From the NCBI RefSeq assembly GCF_000235425.2, contig NZ_KI912266.1:6788553-6852552 (forward strand): a DNA stretch of 64,000 nucleotides, written 5' to 3'. Source of the stretch: Pseudofrankia saprophytica. Lineage in GTDB: Bacteria; Actinomycetota; Actinomycetes; Frankiales; Frankiaceae. A program made the translations under genes and the position numbers. This document shows positions 7,826-16,686 of this stretch, piece by piece (the first letter of the stretch is position 1; each line of letters begins with the position of its first letter). The notes beneath the pieces are model-generated. The model saw only the letters and a program-made list of their open reading frames with translations. It was not told the origin of the DNA and ran no database searches.

Positions 7826-8317
7826 CTACTGGCCTACGGACATTGCGGAGACCAGCCTGCGGGCCTGGCCGACGAAGCGGTGTTCGATCAGGACCTCGTA
7901 TTTTGTCGCGACGACCCGGCTGATCGAGGAGAAGTCCCGGGCACCACCGTGGGTTGCGGCGCGGAATCCGATCTGGCTCCAGACCAGTCCAAAGGCCGCG
8001 CCCAGGAAAGGAGTGGTAATCAGGAATCCGATCTGGTTCTGTGTGCTGAAAAGCGCGAAGGCGATGCCGACGAACAAACCCATCCAGAGGCCGGAGACCG
8101 CACCCGCGATCGCGGCCTTGCCGTGGGTGAGGCGCCCGGTGACGCGCTCGACCGACCTCAGTTCGGTACCGACGATGACGACGTTCTCGACGGGGAAATC
8201 GTGGTCGGCCAGGTAGTCGACCACGTACTGGGCCCGGGGATAGTCGTCGTATATCCCCAGCGATATCGGATCTTCCAGGTTCAGCGCTGGACGCGGACCG
8301 TCGGGTTGGGTGGTCAC
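7826..8317 (-). CDS. General stress protein 17M-like membrane protein
   Basis: A 163-residue protein. The N-terminal half (LGIYDDYPRAQYVVDYLADHDFPVENVVIVGTEL in parts, then SVERVTGRLTHGKAAIAG) matches the domain of the YflT/general stress 17M family. Two hydrophobic stretches follow (GAVSGLWMGLFVGIAFALF and FLITTPFLGAAFGLVWSQIG), so residues about 70-125 probably form a membrane hairpin, and a short C-terminal part resumes the soluble fold (ATKYEVLIEHRFVGQARRLV). Such proteins are induced by general stress in actinobacteria; the biochemical role is unknown. The gene lies near GlsB, DoxX and STAS genes on the same strand. Confidence 0.85.
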   Translation of the reverse strand: MTTQPDGPRPALNLEDPISLGIYDDYPRAQYVVDYLADHDFPVENVVIVGTELRSVERVTGRLTHGKAAIAGAVSGLWMGLFVGIAFALFSTQNQIGFLITTPFLGAAFGLVWSQIGFRAATHGGARDFSSISRVVATKYEVLIEHRFVGQARRLVSAMSVGQ

Positions 8318-8435
8318 TTCTTGTGCCTCATTCCGAGAGGAGATTCCGGAGCTGGCGAGATGGAGCGTCCCGTTCTCCGCCCGGCCGTCCGCCCTGGTCC
8401 CCGCGGACGGTGCAGGGCGACACGAAGACGGCTTC

Positions 8436-9110
8436 TCATGCGAGCCAGGGCAGGCGTCGTACCAGTGGGGTCGCTACCCAGGCGCGGCCCAGTCCCAGCG
8501 TGCGGCCGGCGCCCAGGCAGGCGAGGACGACCAGCACGGCGGCGTAGATGAGGTGCTCGTCCATGAACGGGTTGCTGGCCGACGGGAGGACGGCGCTCCA
8601 CATCATGACGGTCAGGACTGCCCCGGCGGTCGCGGCCAGCCACATCCCGATGCCGAGCATCAGCGCCGCGCCGATCGCGAGCAGTGCAACCATGAACAGC
8701 ACGTCAGCGAAGGCCGTGCCGGCCAAGGAATGGTAGAAGCCCGTGAACGGGCCCTTGGCGGCGGAGCCGAGGAATCCCTTGGTAGGGCTGCCGCCGTGGA
8801 TCCAGGCCTTCGCCGAGGTCGTGTCGTGGCCCAGCCCGAACGCCTTGTCCAGGAACGCCCACAGGAACACCCAGCCCAACGCGAGCCGGACGACCGCCAG
8901 CAGGTAGCGGACGACCGGAGCCGAGTCTCCACCGCCGGCGGCCGTCGAGACCGGCTGTTGTCCGGGCGCGGATGGCCGGTCTGCATGGTTCTGGGATGCC
9001 ATGCTGGCTGACCGGGCTTCGGCGTCATCGACGGCCGGCCGCGTCATGGTGCCAACGGGTCGGTCGATGGTCTCCACCGGGGCGTGGTGATTCTTGGCGA
9101 TGTCGACCAT
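8436..9110 (-). CDS. DoxX-like membrane protein
   Basis: From the ATG at 9110 (AAGGA about 11 bases upstream) the protein has 224 residues. After a polar N-terminal part of about 65 residues come four hydrophobic segments typical of the DoxX/thiosulfate-quinone oxidoreductase large-subunit-like family: YLLAVVRLALGWVFLWAFLD, then about residues 125-150, 155-180 and a last one (LIYAAVLVVLACLGAG). The central loop contains GLGHDTTSAKAWIHGGSPTK and GPFTGFYHSLAG, characteristic of actinobacterial members. Function in this clade is not established; a redox or stress role is assumed. A longer in-frame extension to 9299 exists but lacks conserved features. Confidence 0.85.
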   Translation of the reverse strand: MVDIAKNHHAPVETIDRPVGTMTRPAVDDAEARSASMASQNHADRPSAPGQQPVSTAAGGGDSAPVVRYLLAVVRLALGWVFLWAFLDKAFGLGHDTTSAKAWIHGGSPTKGFLGSAAKGPFTGFYHSLAGTAFADVLFMVALLAIGAALMLGIGMWLAATAGAVLTVMMWSAVLPSASNPFMDEHLIYAAVLVVLACLGAGRTLGLGRAWVATPLVRRLPWLA

Positions 9111-9368
9111 CGCGCTCACGTTCCTTCGATTCTCGTCGATCGGGTCCGCGGGCGAGCGGCAGATGACCCTCGAAGCCCGGGAAAGACACCTTGACCCGCT
9201 GGTCGTTCCACGGAACGAAGACCAGCGGCAGGCTAAGGACGGCGACGAAAAAGATGGTCGCCGTTCAGGTTCGACCAGTGCGCGTGGAGCGCACGACATG
9301 CCGGCGAGGCGCGGGCTGCGTGTTGTCCGATGCAGGCGGCCGGAGGTCCGGCGACGCGTCGGTGGCGG

Positions 9369-9824
9369 TCATGACGACGCCCCGTCCTGGGCCCAGCTGG
9401 TAAGTGCGCCGGCGGGACCGCCGACCGCGGCGGGTATCAGAGTCCCCATGACCGGTGCGGGACGCACATCCAGCCGTTCAACCAGGCGGGTCAGCGCGAA
9501 CAGCCGGTAGATACGGGGGCGGGCGCCGATGACCATGATCGGGATGTCGGCACGGGCCGCCCGGTTCGCCGCGTCGAACAGGACTCCCAGCCCGCAGGCG
9601 CCCAGAACCGACACGCCGCCAAGGTCGACGACCAGCAGCAGGGGCGCCCGGTCCAGGCCAGCGCTCAACGCCGCGCGGAACGCGGCCCGGGTCGCCAGGT
9701 CGATCTCACCGTGTGCACGCACGATCGTTCTGTCGGGCGGCGCGTAGATGTCGGCATGAAATCGGGAGACGAATCTGTCCGGGCGCTGCGCCAACGCCTC
9801 GGACGTGTGGGCGGGGGTTTTCAT
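9369..9824 (-). CDS. STAS-domain anti-sigma factor antagonist-like protein
   Basis: About 151 residues from the ATG at 9824, which lies six bases after the stop of the GlsB gene, so translation is probably coupled. Residues about 20-125 are a STAS fold (TIVRAHGEIDLATRAAFRAAL, LLLVVDLGGVSVLGACGLGV, AARADIPIMVIGARPRI). In active antagonists the loop reads D-S-S-G-L with a phosphorylated serine. Here it is G-A-C-G-L (A76, C77), so normal kinase control is unlikely. It may act as a constitutive binder or have a different partner (inference). The start is uncertain because no SD is visible. Confidence 0.8.
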   Translation of the reverse strand: MKTPAHTSEALAQRPDRFVSRFHADIYAPPDRTIVRAHGEIDLATRAAFRAALSAGLDRAPLLLVVDLGGVSVLGACGLGVLFDAANRAARADIPIMVIGARPRIYRLFALTRLVERLDVRPAPVMGTLIPAAVGGPAGALTSWAQDGASS

Positions 9825-9829
9825 CACGA

Positions 9830-10153
9830 TCAGCGGCGCGAGGTCGTGCGCCGACGCCGCCGAGGCGAGCGGTTCGACGCGCGCCGTCGAGGCGAGCGGC
9901 CCGACCCGCCGGTCACCAGGCGCACGGCCAGCAGCACGATGACGGCCCCGACGATCGCGGTGATCCACGTCGACAGGCTGAAGAACGTGTCGAGCGACTT
10001 GACATTGAAGATCATCTTGGCGAGCCAGCCACCGAGCAGGGCGCCGACGATCCCGGAGACACCCGCGACCACCCAGCCCGTCCGCTCTCCGGTGAGCTTC
10101 TCGGCGATCAGGCCAGCGACGAGCCCCAGTACGATCCAGGCGATGATGCCCAT
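9830..10153 (-). CDS. GlsB/YeaQ/YmgE family stress membrane protein
   Basis: A 107-residue protein starting MGIIAWIVLGLVAGLIAEKL, the signature first helix of the GlsB/YeaQ/YmgE (transglycosylase-associated) family. Two further hydrophobic helices follow (GWVVAGVSGIVGALLGGWL and WITAIVGAVIVLLAVRL). The C-terminal 20 residues are an Arg-rich tail (RSPRRRRRTTSRR) not usual in the core family, which may contact membrane lipids or nucleic acid. AGGGA stands six bases before the ATG. It precedes the STAS gene by only five bases, indicating a two-gene unit. The family is linked to general stress; its molecular action is not known. Confidence 0.9.
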   Translation of the reverse strand: MGIIAWIVLGLVAGLIAEKLTGERTGWVVAGVSGIVGALLGGWLAKMIFNVKSLDTFFSLSTWITAIVGAVIVLLAVRLVTGGSGRSPRRRASNRSPRRRRRTTSRR

Positions 10154-10303
10154 GTTTTCCCTGCTATTCGTTGTTGGCCGGCTGTTTTTAGTGCACCGGC
10201 GGGCACTCGCCGCGTCATCCCCAGGTTGTCGTGCAGTGGAGCGGCGTGGCGGGGTGTGGTGGTATCAGGCGGCCATGGTGGGCGACCGGATGAACCGCGG
10301 ATA

Positions 10304-10558
10304 TCAGGCAGGACGCGATGCTCCGACGGTCCTTGCCTTGTCGATCCAGGTTTGAATCTGTAGCTCGGTGAGCCCGATGACCGGCCCGTGCCGGTCCTCG
10401 ATCATCACCTTCAGGTTCGCGGCGTTGCGGTGACGTAGTTCCCTGATCGACGCGACCCCGACTTCCTCCAGGATCGCGCGGTACCTGACGCCGATGCCCT
10501 TGATCTTGTCCAGATCGCCTTCGTGAGCCTGGTGGCGGTCGATGTCGGTCGCACTCAT
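10304..10558 (-). CDS. Small helix-hairpin-helix domain protein
   Basis: An 84-residue protein, essentially one HhH domain: GDLDKIKGIGVRYRAILEEVG, SIRELRHRNAANLKVMIEDR and HGPVIGLTELQIQTWIDKAR. It is a close paralogue of the C-terminal part of 2361-3173. GGGAGT lies five bases before the ATG. The KGIG turn is the expected hairpin; such domains bind DNA or RNA backbones or mediate protein contacts, but the role of this free-standing version is unknown. Here the gene follows directly on the leader that, in the other copy, is interrupted by a STAS coding segment. Confidence 0.8.
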   Translation of the reverse strand: MSATDIDRHQAHEGDLDKIKGIGVRYRAILEEVGVASIRELRHRNAANLKVMIEDRHGPVIGLTELQIQTWIDKARTVGASRPA

Positions 10559-10880
10559 GAGACTCCCTTTCCTGGGAGTTCAGCGTGCGGGAAAAAGGAA
10601 ACACCGGCGGAAACGACGACACCAAGGCGCCGGAAAAATTGGGGAAACTTCACGGGCAACGTCCCAGGGGCGATCACTGGTGGCGCTCGAGCGTGAGTAA
10701 CACACTCGCGGTCTCGCGGCAGCTATGCGGCGTTTCCGATCCCGAGCCGGCTATTTCCTAGCTACTTGAGCATATCCCGAAAACGCCTGGTTGTCGACCC
10801 GGCGCGAAACGCACCGCACGATCCCACGGCCCGTACCGCGCCAAGAGCCGGTTGTTTTGACCAGCACCCGGGCTCAGGAG
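10559..10880 (-). promoter_or_regulatory. Promoter and leader of second HhH cassette
   Basis: This 322-base gene-free stretch aligns with the leader at 3174-3440. It carries TCGACA, 17 bases and TATGCT on the minus strand, the shared CGGGATCGGAAACGCCGC, and then the sequence CCCGCACGC-GAACTCCC-AGGAAAGGG before the start codon. Relative to the first copy it lacks exactly the STAS coding segment. Confidence 0.5.
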
Positions 10881-11900
10881 TCACGGAGTCCTCGACCCGA
10901 GTAGGCGCCGGGCGTGCTGCTCCGTGGAGAGCAGGGCGAGGGTGGCCGCCGCCCCCTGGTTGGCGTTGCGTCCTCCGGGTTCGAGGCCGTCGTGGCAACC
11001 GCCGGTCGTGGTGTCGACCAGCGGCGTGCCGGCGTCGTTCTCGCCGAGGAACCAGCCGTGGGCCTGCCCGAGACCGGTGAGCCAGTCGCGCTGGCCGGTC
11101 GCCGCGTGGGCCCGCGCGCAGGCGTCCGCGATGGCCGCCGCCTCGATGGGCTGCTGGTCGAAGCCAGGCCTGAGATCACCCCTAGGGCGCCGGCCGCCGA
11201 CGGGGGTCAGCGACAGAATGTCGCCCCGGGTCTCCACGTAGAGCAGCCAGGCCAGCAACCGCAGACCGTTCGCACCTGCCGTCCGGTCGGACAGGCACAT
11301 GCCGGCCAGGATCAGCGCCTCCGGCACCGCCGCGTTGGCATAGCGCAGCGTGGGGTCCGGCCAGGGCCATCCGGGATCATCCTTGATCGGGCCGATCTCG
11401 GTAACCGCGTCGGCGAGCAGAGTACGAGCCGGCTCGTCGTCCGGGTGGGCCAGCAGCAGCTCGCCCGCTCCGAGCGCGGCGAAGGTCATGGCCCGCGGCC
11501 AGGGGGAACGGCGGGCGGCACTGACCTGGAACCCGGCCCGGGCCCGCGCCCGCAGCCGCCGGGTGGGCGCCAGCGCCGCCGCGGTACCCAGCCCCCACAG
11601 GGCCCGGCCCCAGCAGTCACCAAGTTCGGGGTCGTCCCACCAGCGGCCTTCGCTGTCGCGCCGGTTGGCAACCATGCCGTCCGGCGCCTGCGCCGCCAGC
11701 ACGAAGTCGAGATAGAGGTCCAACAGCCGGATGAGTTCCGGAAGCAGCGACGGCTCGCGGGAGAGGACCACCAGCCCGCGCGCGACGTCGTCCACGCAGT
11801 ACCCGTGCTCCCGGCGCGGCGCCGAGCCCAGAGCACGTCGGAACAGGCCGATGTCGTCGCTGAGCCGGAAGAGATGAGCGAACGAGATCGCCGGCGTCAC
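10881..11900 (-). CDS. Conserved actinobacterial protein, probable alpha/alpha-toroid fold
   Basis: A 339-residue soluble protein starting at a GTG that overlaps the stop of the XRE-TPR gene in a GTGA junction. Helical repeats with recurrent motifs run throughout: FAHLFRLSDDIGLFRRALGS, HGYCVDDVARGLVVLSRE, WWDDPELGDCWGRALWGLG, FDQQPIEAAAIADACARAHA, GWFLGENDAGTPLVD and GLEPGGRNANQGAAATLALL. These resemble six-hairpin glycosidase-like proteins that actinobacteria encode beside glycosyltransferases. A carbohydrate-related role is likely but unproven, as no family catalytic pair can be assigned by eye. Overlap with the regulator gene suggests the two are made together. Confidence 0.65.
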   Translation of the reverse strand: MTPAISFAHLFRLSDDIGLFRRALGSAPRREHGYCVDDVARGLVVLSREPSLLPELIRLLDLYLDFVLAAQAPDGMVANRRDSEGRWWDDPELGDCWGRALWGLGTAAALAPTRRLRARARAGFQVSAARRSPWPRAMTFAALGAGELLLAHPDDEPARTLLADAVTEIGPIKDDPGWPWPDPTLRYANAAVPEALILAGMCLSDRTAGANGLRLLAWLLYVETRGDILSLTPVGGRRPRGDLRPGFDQQPIEAAAIADACARAHAATGQRDWLTGLGQAHGWFLGENDAGTPLVDTTTGGCHDGLEPGGRNANQGAAATLALLSTEQHARRLLGSRTP

Positions 11901-13255
11901 CGGGCCGCCGTGGTCTCGGCGAGCTGCTGATCGAGGTCGCGGGCAGCCGAGACGGACGGGTGCCGGCGCAGGCGGCGGCGGATCTCGTCGGCGCGCCGCG
12001 CGTTGCGCCGGGACCGGGTGACCGCCAGTAGTGGGACGGCCTGGGCGGCCAACGCGCAGCCGGTGTCGAGGTTGCCCAGGTCGATCTGCACACCCGCGCG
12101 GCGCAGCAGGTAGGTCGCCCGATCGCGCGGTTTCTCGGCCGGGTGGGCCGCCTGTGCCTGGCTGAGCCATCCGTCGGCGGACAGCAGGTTTCCTAGATCG
12201 ATGTAGCAGCAGCCAATCTGAGCCTGGAACTCGGCCTCGTCGAAGTAGCACGCCCAGGCTGGCTCCTGCGTCGTCGCCTGGTCGAACGCGGCCTCGGCGA
12301 TGCCGAGTTCGCGCTGGCAGGAGGCTTCGTCGACGAGCGCCGCGTGTGCCCGGGCCTGGCGCATGTGCAGCATCGCGCCGACCCGGCCGGTGGTGCCGCC
12401 CGCCGTGCGCACGGCCGCCTCCGCCAACCCGAGTGCCTCGACGGGTTGAGAGAAGTCGATGCACTGCAGCGACATGTTCTTCAGCACGTTCGCGCCGAGC
12501 AGGCGGTCACCGCCGATGTGCGCGGCGTGCAGCGCGGTCGCCCAGTAGCGCTGCGCGCCCGTCTGGAATCCGGCGTCGAAGGAGACCCAGCCGGCGAGCC
12601 GGGCGAGCTCGGCCGCCACGATGTGCAGCTCACGGCCGATCCGCTCGGAGAAGCGGCCGCGGGCGAGCAGCTCCGTCACCACCCCGAGCTCCGCGTCGAC
12701 GAGCCGGCGCACGCTCCCCCCGCCGAGCCGGTCGTCCATCACCCGCAGGCCGGGGATGTTGTGCGCCATCCGGTGCACGATCTGATCATCGACAAGACCG
12801 CCGTCCAACGCGCCGGCCAGGCAGGCGGGCCCCAGCCCCAGCCACTGGTCGGCGAGCGCGGCGACGCTGGCGCCGTTGATGGCGAGGAAGCCGCGACGGT
12901 CGTTTACCGCGTCCTGGACGACATTGATCATCGAGGTCAGACTGCCGGCCTGGGTCCACGGGTAGTCGATGCGGACGTCTTCACCGGTGGGCAGCCAGGA
13001 CGGCCACGGATGGGACTCTAACCGCTCGATCGGCACGCCCAACTCGGTCGCCAACGCCAACTGCGAGACCCGGTCCGGCACGACGCCGCGGTGCTCCCAG
13101 CGCCACACCTTCTGCCGCTCCGCGGCCATGTTCCCCTCGCCGAGGTCGCGAGCCCTCTTGGCGACGACCCGGGCGAGCTTCTGATAGGACCACCCCCGCT
13201 GGACGCGGACGAACGTCAGTGGATGCGCGCAGGCCTGGATGTGCTGCGTCATCAT
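11897..13255 (-). CDS. XRE-family regulator with TPR-like C-terminal region
   Basis: A 452-residue protein from the ATG at 13255 (GGAGG eight bases upstream); the longer frame to 13489 adds only low-complexity residues. Residues about 10-75 form an XRE-type helix-turn-helix (THPLTFVRVQRGWSYQKLARV is the nearest by pattern, then RQKVWRWEHRGVVPDRVSQL). After a linker, residues about 190-440 consist of TPR-like helical pairs (FDAGFQTGAQRYWATALHAA, ARAHAALVDEASCQRELGIA, FQAQIGCCYIDLGNLLSADG). This layout is common in large paralogous sets in Frankia and Streptomyces and usually controls adjacent genes or responds to peptides. The 4-base overlap with 10881-11900 shows a bicistron. Confidence 0.85.
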   Translation of the reverse strand: MMTQHIQACAHPLTFVRVQRGWSYQKLARVVAKRARDLGEGNMAAERQKVWRWEHRGVVPDRVSQLALATELGVPIERLESHPWPSWLPTGEDVRIDYPWTQAGSLTSMINVVQDAVNDRRGFLAINGASVAALADQWLGLGPACLAGALDGGLVDDQIVHRMAHNIPGLRVMDDRLGGGSVRRLVDAELGVVTELLARGRFSERIGRELHIVAAELARLAGWVSFDAGFQTGAQRYWATALHAAHIGGDRLLGANVLKNMSLQCIDFSQPVEALGLAEAAVRTAGGTTGRVGAMLHMRQARAHAALVDEASCQRELGIAEAAFDQATTQEPAWACYFDEAEFQAQIGCCYIDLGNLLSADGWLSQAQAAHPAEKPRDRATYLLRRAGVQIDLGNLDTGCALAAQAVPLLAVTRSRRNARRADEIRRRLRRHPSVSAARDLDQQLAETTAAR

Positions 13256-14311
13256 CGGTGATCCTCCATCCCAGCCGCCGCCACAGGCAGAACACGGTAG
13301 GGAACGACGGCCAGGCATAGACAGACTCCGCGGTCTGCCGTAGTCGGAGCGAGGATGACGGCAGCCACCATGCATGTCTCCTTGGACGCGCCGGAACAGG
13401 CACTCAGACAGGGAAGGCGGGGGACCGTGCCCCCGCCTTCTCCCGGGCCCGTCGCGCGCGCCGAAAGCTTCGGCGGGTCTGATCACCACCTCGGCGTGGT
13501 GATCTGTCGGCGGACACTACGCCAGATGCATACGCCTTTGCATGTGCAGTGCCACAGCCAGCCCACGAATCATCCATAAGGCCACGAGTGAATAACGACA
13601 GCGGGTCGACAGCGGTACCAAACCGATACACAACGATGTAGGGGGTGACCCGTCGGCCGACCAATCCGACATCTCAGACAAGGTCGCTATTTCGCAGCCA
13701 GAGGTTCGCATCCGGACCTGCGATCCAGAAGAACTCTTCTCCGCCCGTCGAACGGATTGAGCTGATTGAGCTGATTTTTATCAGCACGACAATGCTCTCG
13801 GCCGATGCACCGCCACCACGCGATCCCCGCAACCGGCACGCCGCAACCACGCTCCGTAACGCCGGCCGTAAAAGCACCCGGCACACCCTTACAGCAGGGG
13901 GGAGCCGGCCGGATGGGCCCGGATCCGGGGTTCCGGCCCCCGGATCCGGGGGCCGTTCATGATCTGGTGGGATCTTCGGAGTGATAGCTCCCAAAATTCC
14001 ACCAGATCATGAAAGCGACACCGACCATGATCTTGAGTGACGCCCATGAGGTAGGCGAGGCCGCGTAGGTCACATAGGTCGCAGCCTCCGCGGTATTTCG
14101 GGCGCGTTGGAGCATGGGCCGTGACGGTTTCGCGGACGAGTGAGTGGGTCCGGATGAGTGGGTGAGTCCGGATGAGTTCGGGTGCGAGTCGCTCTGCCTC
14201 GCGAAGCATCGTGAGCGCGTGTGCGTCCTTCTTCCGGCATGGCAAGCTGTTCGTCGAGCCGTCCGGCCCGGGACTCGCCCACGACGTAACCGGACCCTTA
14301 ACGGGCACAGC
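13256..14311. other. Gene-poor intergenic region between accessory and core parts
   Basis: No credible coding sequence is seen over about 1.05 kb. The part 13540-13800 is visibly less GC-rich than its surroundings and contains a GCTGAT-TTTT-ATCAGC hairpin near 13770. Two CCCGGATCCGGG palindromes lie near 13919-13950, and a 13-bp inverted repeat spans 13958-14011. Imperfect repeats of GTCCGGATGAGT occur at about 14138-14175. Confidence 0.6.
13958..14011. repeat. 13-bp perfect inverted repeat with 28-base spacer
   Basis: CATGATCTGGTGG at 13958-13970 is matched by its exact complement CCACCAGATCATG at 13999-14011. The core CATGATC recurs once more near 14026. There is no T-tract, so a terminator is unlikely. 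It could be an operator, a remnant end of a mobile element, or part of an interspersed repeat. Confidence 0.7.
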
Positions 14312-14343
14312 AAAATGCCGCTCGGGCTTCACCCGAACGGCAT
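14312..14343 (-). terminator. Rho-independent terminator after tRNA-Ala
   Basis: On the minus strand ATGCCGTTCGGG and CCCGAGCGGCAT form a 12-bp stem (one G-U pair) with a 5-base loop, followed by TTTT. It lies about 55 bases past the 3' end of the tRNA and is the obvious end of that transcript. Confidence 0.8.
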
Positions 14344-14396
14344 GCTGTCTTCCGAGATCCTGAGCCGCCAACGTCATGCTACAAACGTGGCAACTC

Positions 14397-14473
<77 letters not shown>

Positions 14474-14561
14474 GTATTTGATTTTCCTTCACCGCGCTTC
14501 GAACCCTACTACATGGTTCGCGGTTCCGGTTTGGTGCCTGTCGGTACCTCTTGCCCGCCGG

Positions 14562-15290
14562 TCAGGCCGGTGGTCGAGAGTGTACCGGATCCGTGTCCGG
14601 GGCCACCGAGGCGTCCTCGCCGGAGATCCTTGCCTGGCTAGGAAGGACGGTCCCGACGGTCACGTTCAGTGGGCCGGTGCCAACCTTATCAGGCCGGGCG
14701 ACGCCGACATTGTGCTCCACCAGCCGGAACCGTCCGTGTTCGCGCCGCAGCAGCGACCAGCAGCAGTTGCGCAGCGGGCCGAAGTGCCACCAGGTCGCCG
14801 GCGGCAGGCCGAGCAGGTGCCCGATGAGCGACCGCGCCGTCCCGCCGTGCAGGACGAACACGACGAGGCTGTCCGGCCCGGCCGGCGGCCCCGCCGCGAC
14901 GATCTCGTCGAACAGCGCGCCGGCTCGGGCCGCGACCTCGAGGTAGGTCTCGCCGCCGCCCCGGCGGATGTCCTCACCACGCCGCCAGGCGGCATCCTCC
15001 TCCGGGAACAGCCGGCCTGCCTCGGACGACGTCAGGCCCGACCAGGCACCGAGGTCGATCTCGCGCAGGCGCGCGTCCGGCCGGTACGGCAGGCCGACCG
15101 CGGCCGCGGTCGCGCGACACCGCAGCAGATCGGACGACACGACCAGGTCGGGGCCCATCGCCCGGATCACCGGGCCCACGGCGGCCACCTGGGCGCGCCC
15201 GACCGCGTCGAGTGGTGGGTCGGCCTGGCCCTGGAAGCGCCCGCGGTCGTTCCATTCCGTCCGGCCGTGCCGCAGGAGCAGCAGCCTCAC
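14562..15290 (-). CDS. Histidine phosphatase family protein (phosphoglycerate mutase-like)
   Basis: A 242-residue protein from a GTG that overlaps the rsfS stop (GTGA). The N-terminal LLLLRHGRTEWNDRGRFQGQ contains the catalytic RHG histidine and substrate-binding arginines. The second catalytic histidine is in VVFVLHGGTARSLIGHLLGL, and LREIDLGAWSGLTSSEA carries the usual acid/base glutamate region. Size and motifs fit broad-specificity phosphatases of the cobC/gpm2 type that commonly follow rsfS in actinobacteria. The true substrate cannot be told from sequence. The C-terminal 40 residues are variable. The reading frame continues upstream to 15410 but only as a shadow of rsfS. Confidence 0.88.
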   Translation of the reverse strand: MRLLLLRHGRTEWNDRGRFQGQADPPLDAVGRAQVAAVGPVIRAMGPDLVVSSDLLRCRATAAAVGLPYRPDARLREIDLGAWSGLTSSEAGRLFPEEDAAWRRGEDIRRGGGETYLEVAARAGALFDEIVAAGPPAGPDSLVVFVLHGGTARSLIGHLLGLPPATWWHFGPLRNCCWSLLRREHGRFRLVEHNVGVARPDKVGTGPLNVTVGTVLPSQARISGEDASVAPDTDPVHSRPPA

Positions 15291-15730
15291 CAGGAGGAGC
15301 CGGCCGGGCGGTCCGCGTCGGACGCCGCCGGAATGCCCGACGCACCGGCACCGACCGTCGCCCTGGCCTTGTCCCTGTCCTCGAAGTCGACGCGTGGGCA
15401 GTCCTTCCACAGCCGCTCGAGGTCGTAGAACTCGCGCTCCTCGGCACGCTGGACATGCACGACGATCTCGGAGAAGTCCAGCAGCACCCAGCGGCCCTCC
15501 CGCTCGCCCTCGCGGCGCAGCGGCTTGACCCCGACGAGCCGCAGCTTCTCCTCCACCTCGTCGACGATGGCGTTGACCTGCCGCTCGTTGTCGGCGGACG
15601 CGAGGACGAAGCAGTCCGTGAGGGCCAGCCGCTCGCTGACGTCGAGGACGACAAGGTCCTTCGCGAGCTTGTCGGCGGCGGCCTGGGCGGCGGTCAGAGC
15701 GAGCTCGACGGCCCGGGTGGAAGCGGTCAC
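15287..15730 (-). CDS. rsfS: Ribosome silencing factor RsfS
   Basis: A 147-residue protein. The conserved RsfS/Iojap core covers residues about 5-115: AADKLAKDLVVLDVSERLAL, TDCFVLASADNERQVNAIVD, GRWVLLDFSEIVVHVQRAEE and REFYDLERLWKDCP. RsfS binds ribosomal protein uL14 on the large subunit and blocks subunit joining when nutrients are scarce. The last 30 residues are a variable tail. It overlaps the following phosphatase gene by four bases and lies 266 bases downstream of nadD, the usual actinobacterial order. Confidence 0.95.
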   Translation of the reverse strand: MTASTRAVELALTAAQAAADKLAKDLVVLDVSERLALTDCFVLASADNERQVNAIVDEVEEKLRLVGVKPLRREGEREGRWVLLDFSEIVVHVQRAEEREFYDLERLWKDCPRVDFEDRDKARATVGAGASGIPAASDADRPAGSSW

Positions 15731-15996
15731 GCTACGGGTTCTCCAAGGTGGTGAGGTGGTCGGGCCAGGTCAGCCGGGGTTGCGGCGGCTGTCCGGCCCG
15801 GGGGCGCCGGACGTTGCCGGCCAAGTTACGGTAACCGGCACGGCACACGAGGTCACGGCAGTTTCGCGCCGTTCGTCCGGCCAGTGACCAGTCCCATGAT
15901 GGCCAACAGACCCTCACAGACTGACATTCCAGTCCCGGTCCGCGCCAGTGGGCCCGTCTAAGCACCGGCATCGACCCGTCACCGACCCCCGGCACA

Positions 15997-16638
15997 TCAG
16001 CCCGAGGCCGGCGGCATGGGAAGAGGCCGGTCGTGGTGGGCACGATAGAGGCCGCGCTTGGCGATGTAGCGCACGACGGCGTCCGGCGTCAGGTACCAGA
16101 TCGGCGCGCCGCGAGCGACCCGGTCGCGGATGTCGGACGACGAGATCGCCAGCGCGGGCACCTCCAGCAGGCTGACGGAGTCCGCCGGCAGGCTCGCGTC
16201 GAACGCCAGCTGGTAACCGGGCCTGGTCACACCCACGAAGTGCGCGAGCCGGAACAGTTCGTGTACGTCGCGCCAGGTGAGGATCTGGGCGAGAGCGTCC
16301 GCGCCGGTGATGAAGAAAAGCTCGGCGTCCGGGTAGAGCGCGCGCAGGTCGCGCAGGGTGTCGATCGTGTACGTCAGGCCGCCGCGGTCGACGTCGATCC
16401 GGCTGACCGTGAACTGCGGGTTCCCTGCGGTCGCGAGGAACGTCATCAGGTAGCGGTCCTCGGCCGCGGACACCTCCCGGTCGGCCTTCTGCCAGGGCTG
16501 ACCGCTGGGAACAAAGATCACCTCGTCGAGAGCGAACAGCGCGGCGACCTCGCTCGCGGCGACCAGGTGCCCGTTGTGCACCGGGTCGAACGTCCCACCC
16601 ATCACCCCCAGCCGCCTGGCCGAGGACTTAGTCAGCAC
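15997..16638 (-). CDS. nadD: Nicotinate-nucleotide adenylyltransferase
   Basis: The enzyme converts nicotinate mononucleotide and ATP to deamido-NAD in the cytoplasm. From a GTG at 16638 it has 213 residues. The nucleotidyltransferase signature [15 protein letters not shown] is at the N-terminus and [13 protein letters not shown] near the C-terminus; [19 protein letters not shown] is also typical. An upstream in-frame start at 16686 would add 16 basic residues with no better SD. Located upstream of rsfS on the same strand. Confidence 0.93.
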   Translation of the reverse strand: MLTKSSARRLGVMGGTFDPVHNGHLVAASEVAALFALDEVIFVPSGQPWQKADREVSAAEDRYLMTFLATAGNPQFTVSRIDVDRGGLTYTIDTLRDLRALYPDAELFFITGADALAQILTWRDVHELFRLAHFVGVTRPGYQLAFDASLPADSVSLLEVPALAISSSDIRDRVARGAPIWYLTPDAVVRYIAKRGLYRAHHDRPLPMPPASG

Positions 16639-16686
16639 TGCCGGACAGTAACGCCACGCCCGACGGACGTGCCCTCCCCGGAGCAC

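Noticed and set aside
7466-8551. 361-codon plus-strand frame
   Set aside because: It is antisense to the well-supported stress protein gene at 7826-8317 and has no recognisable domain.
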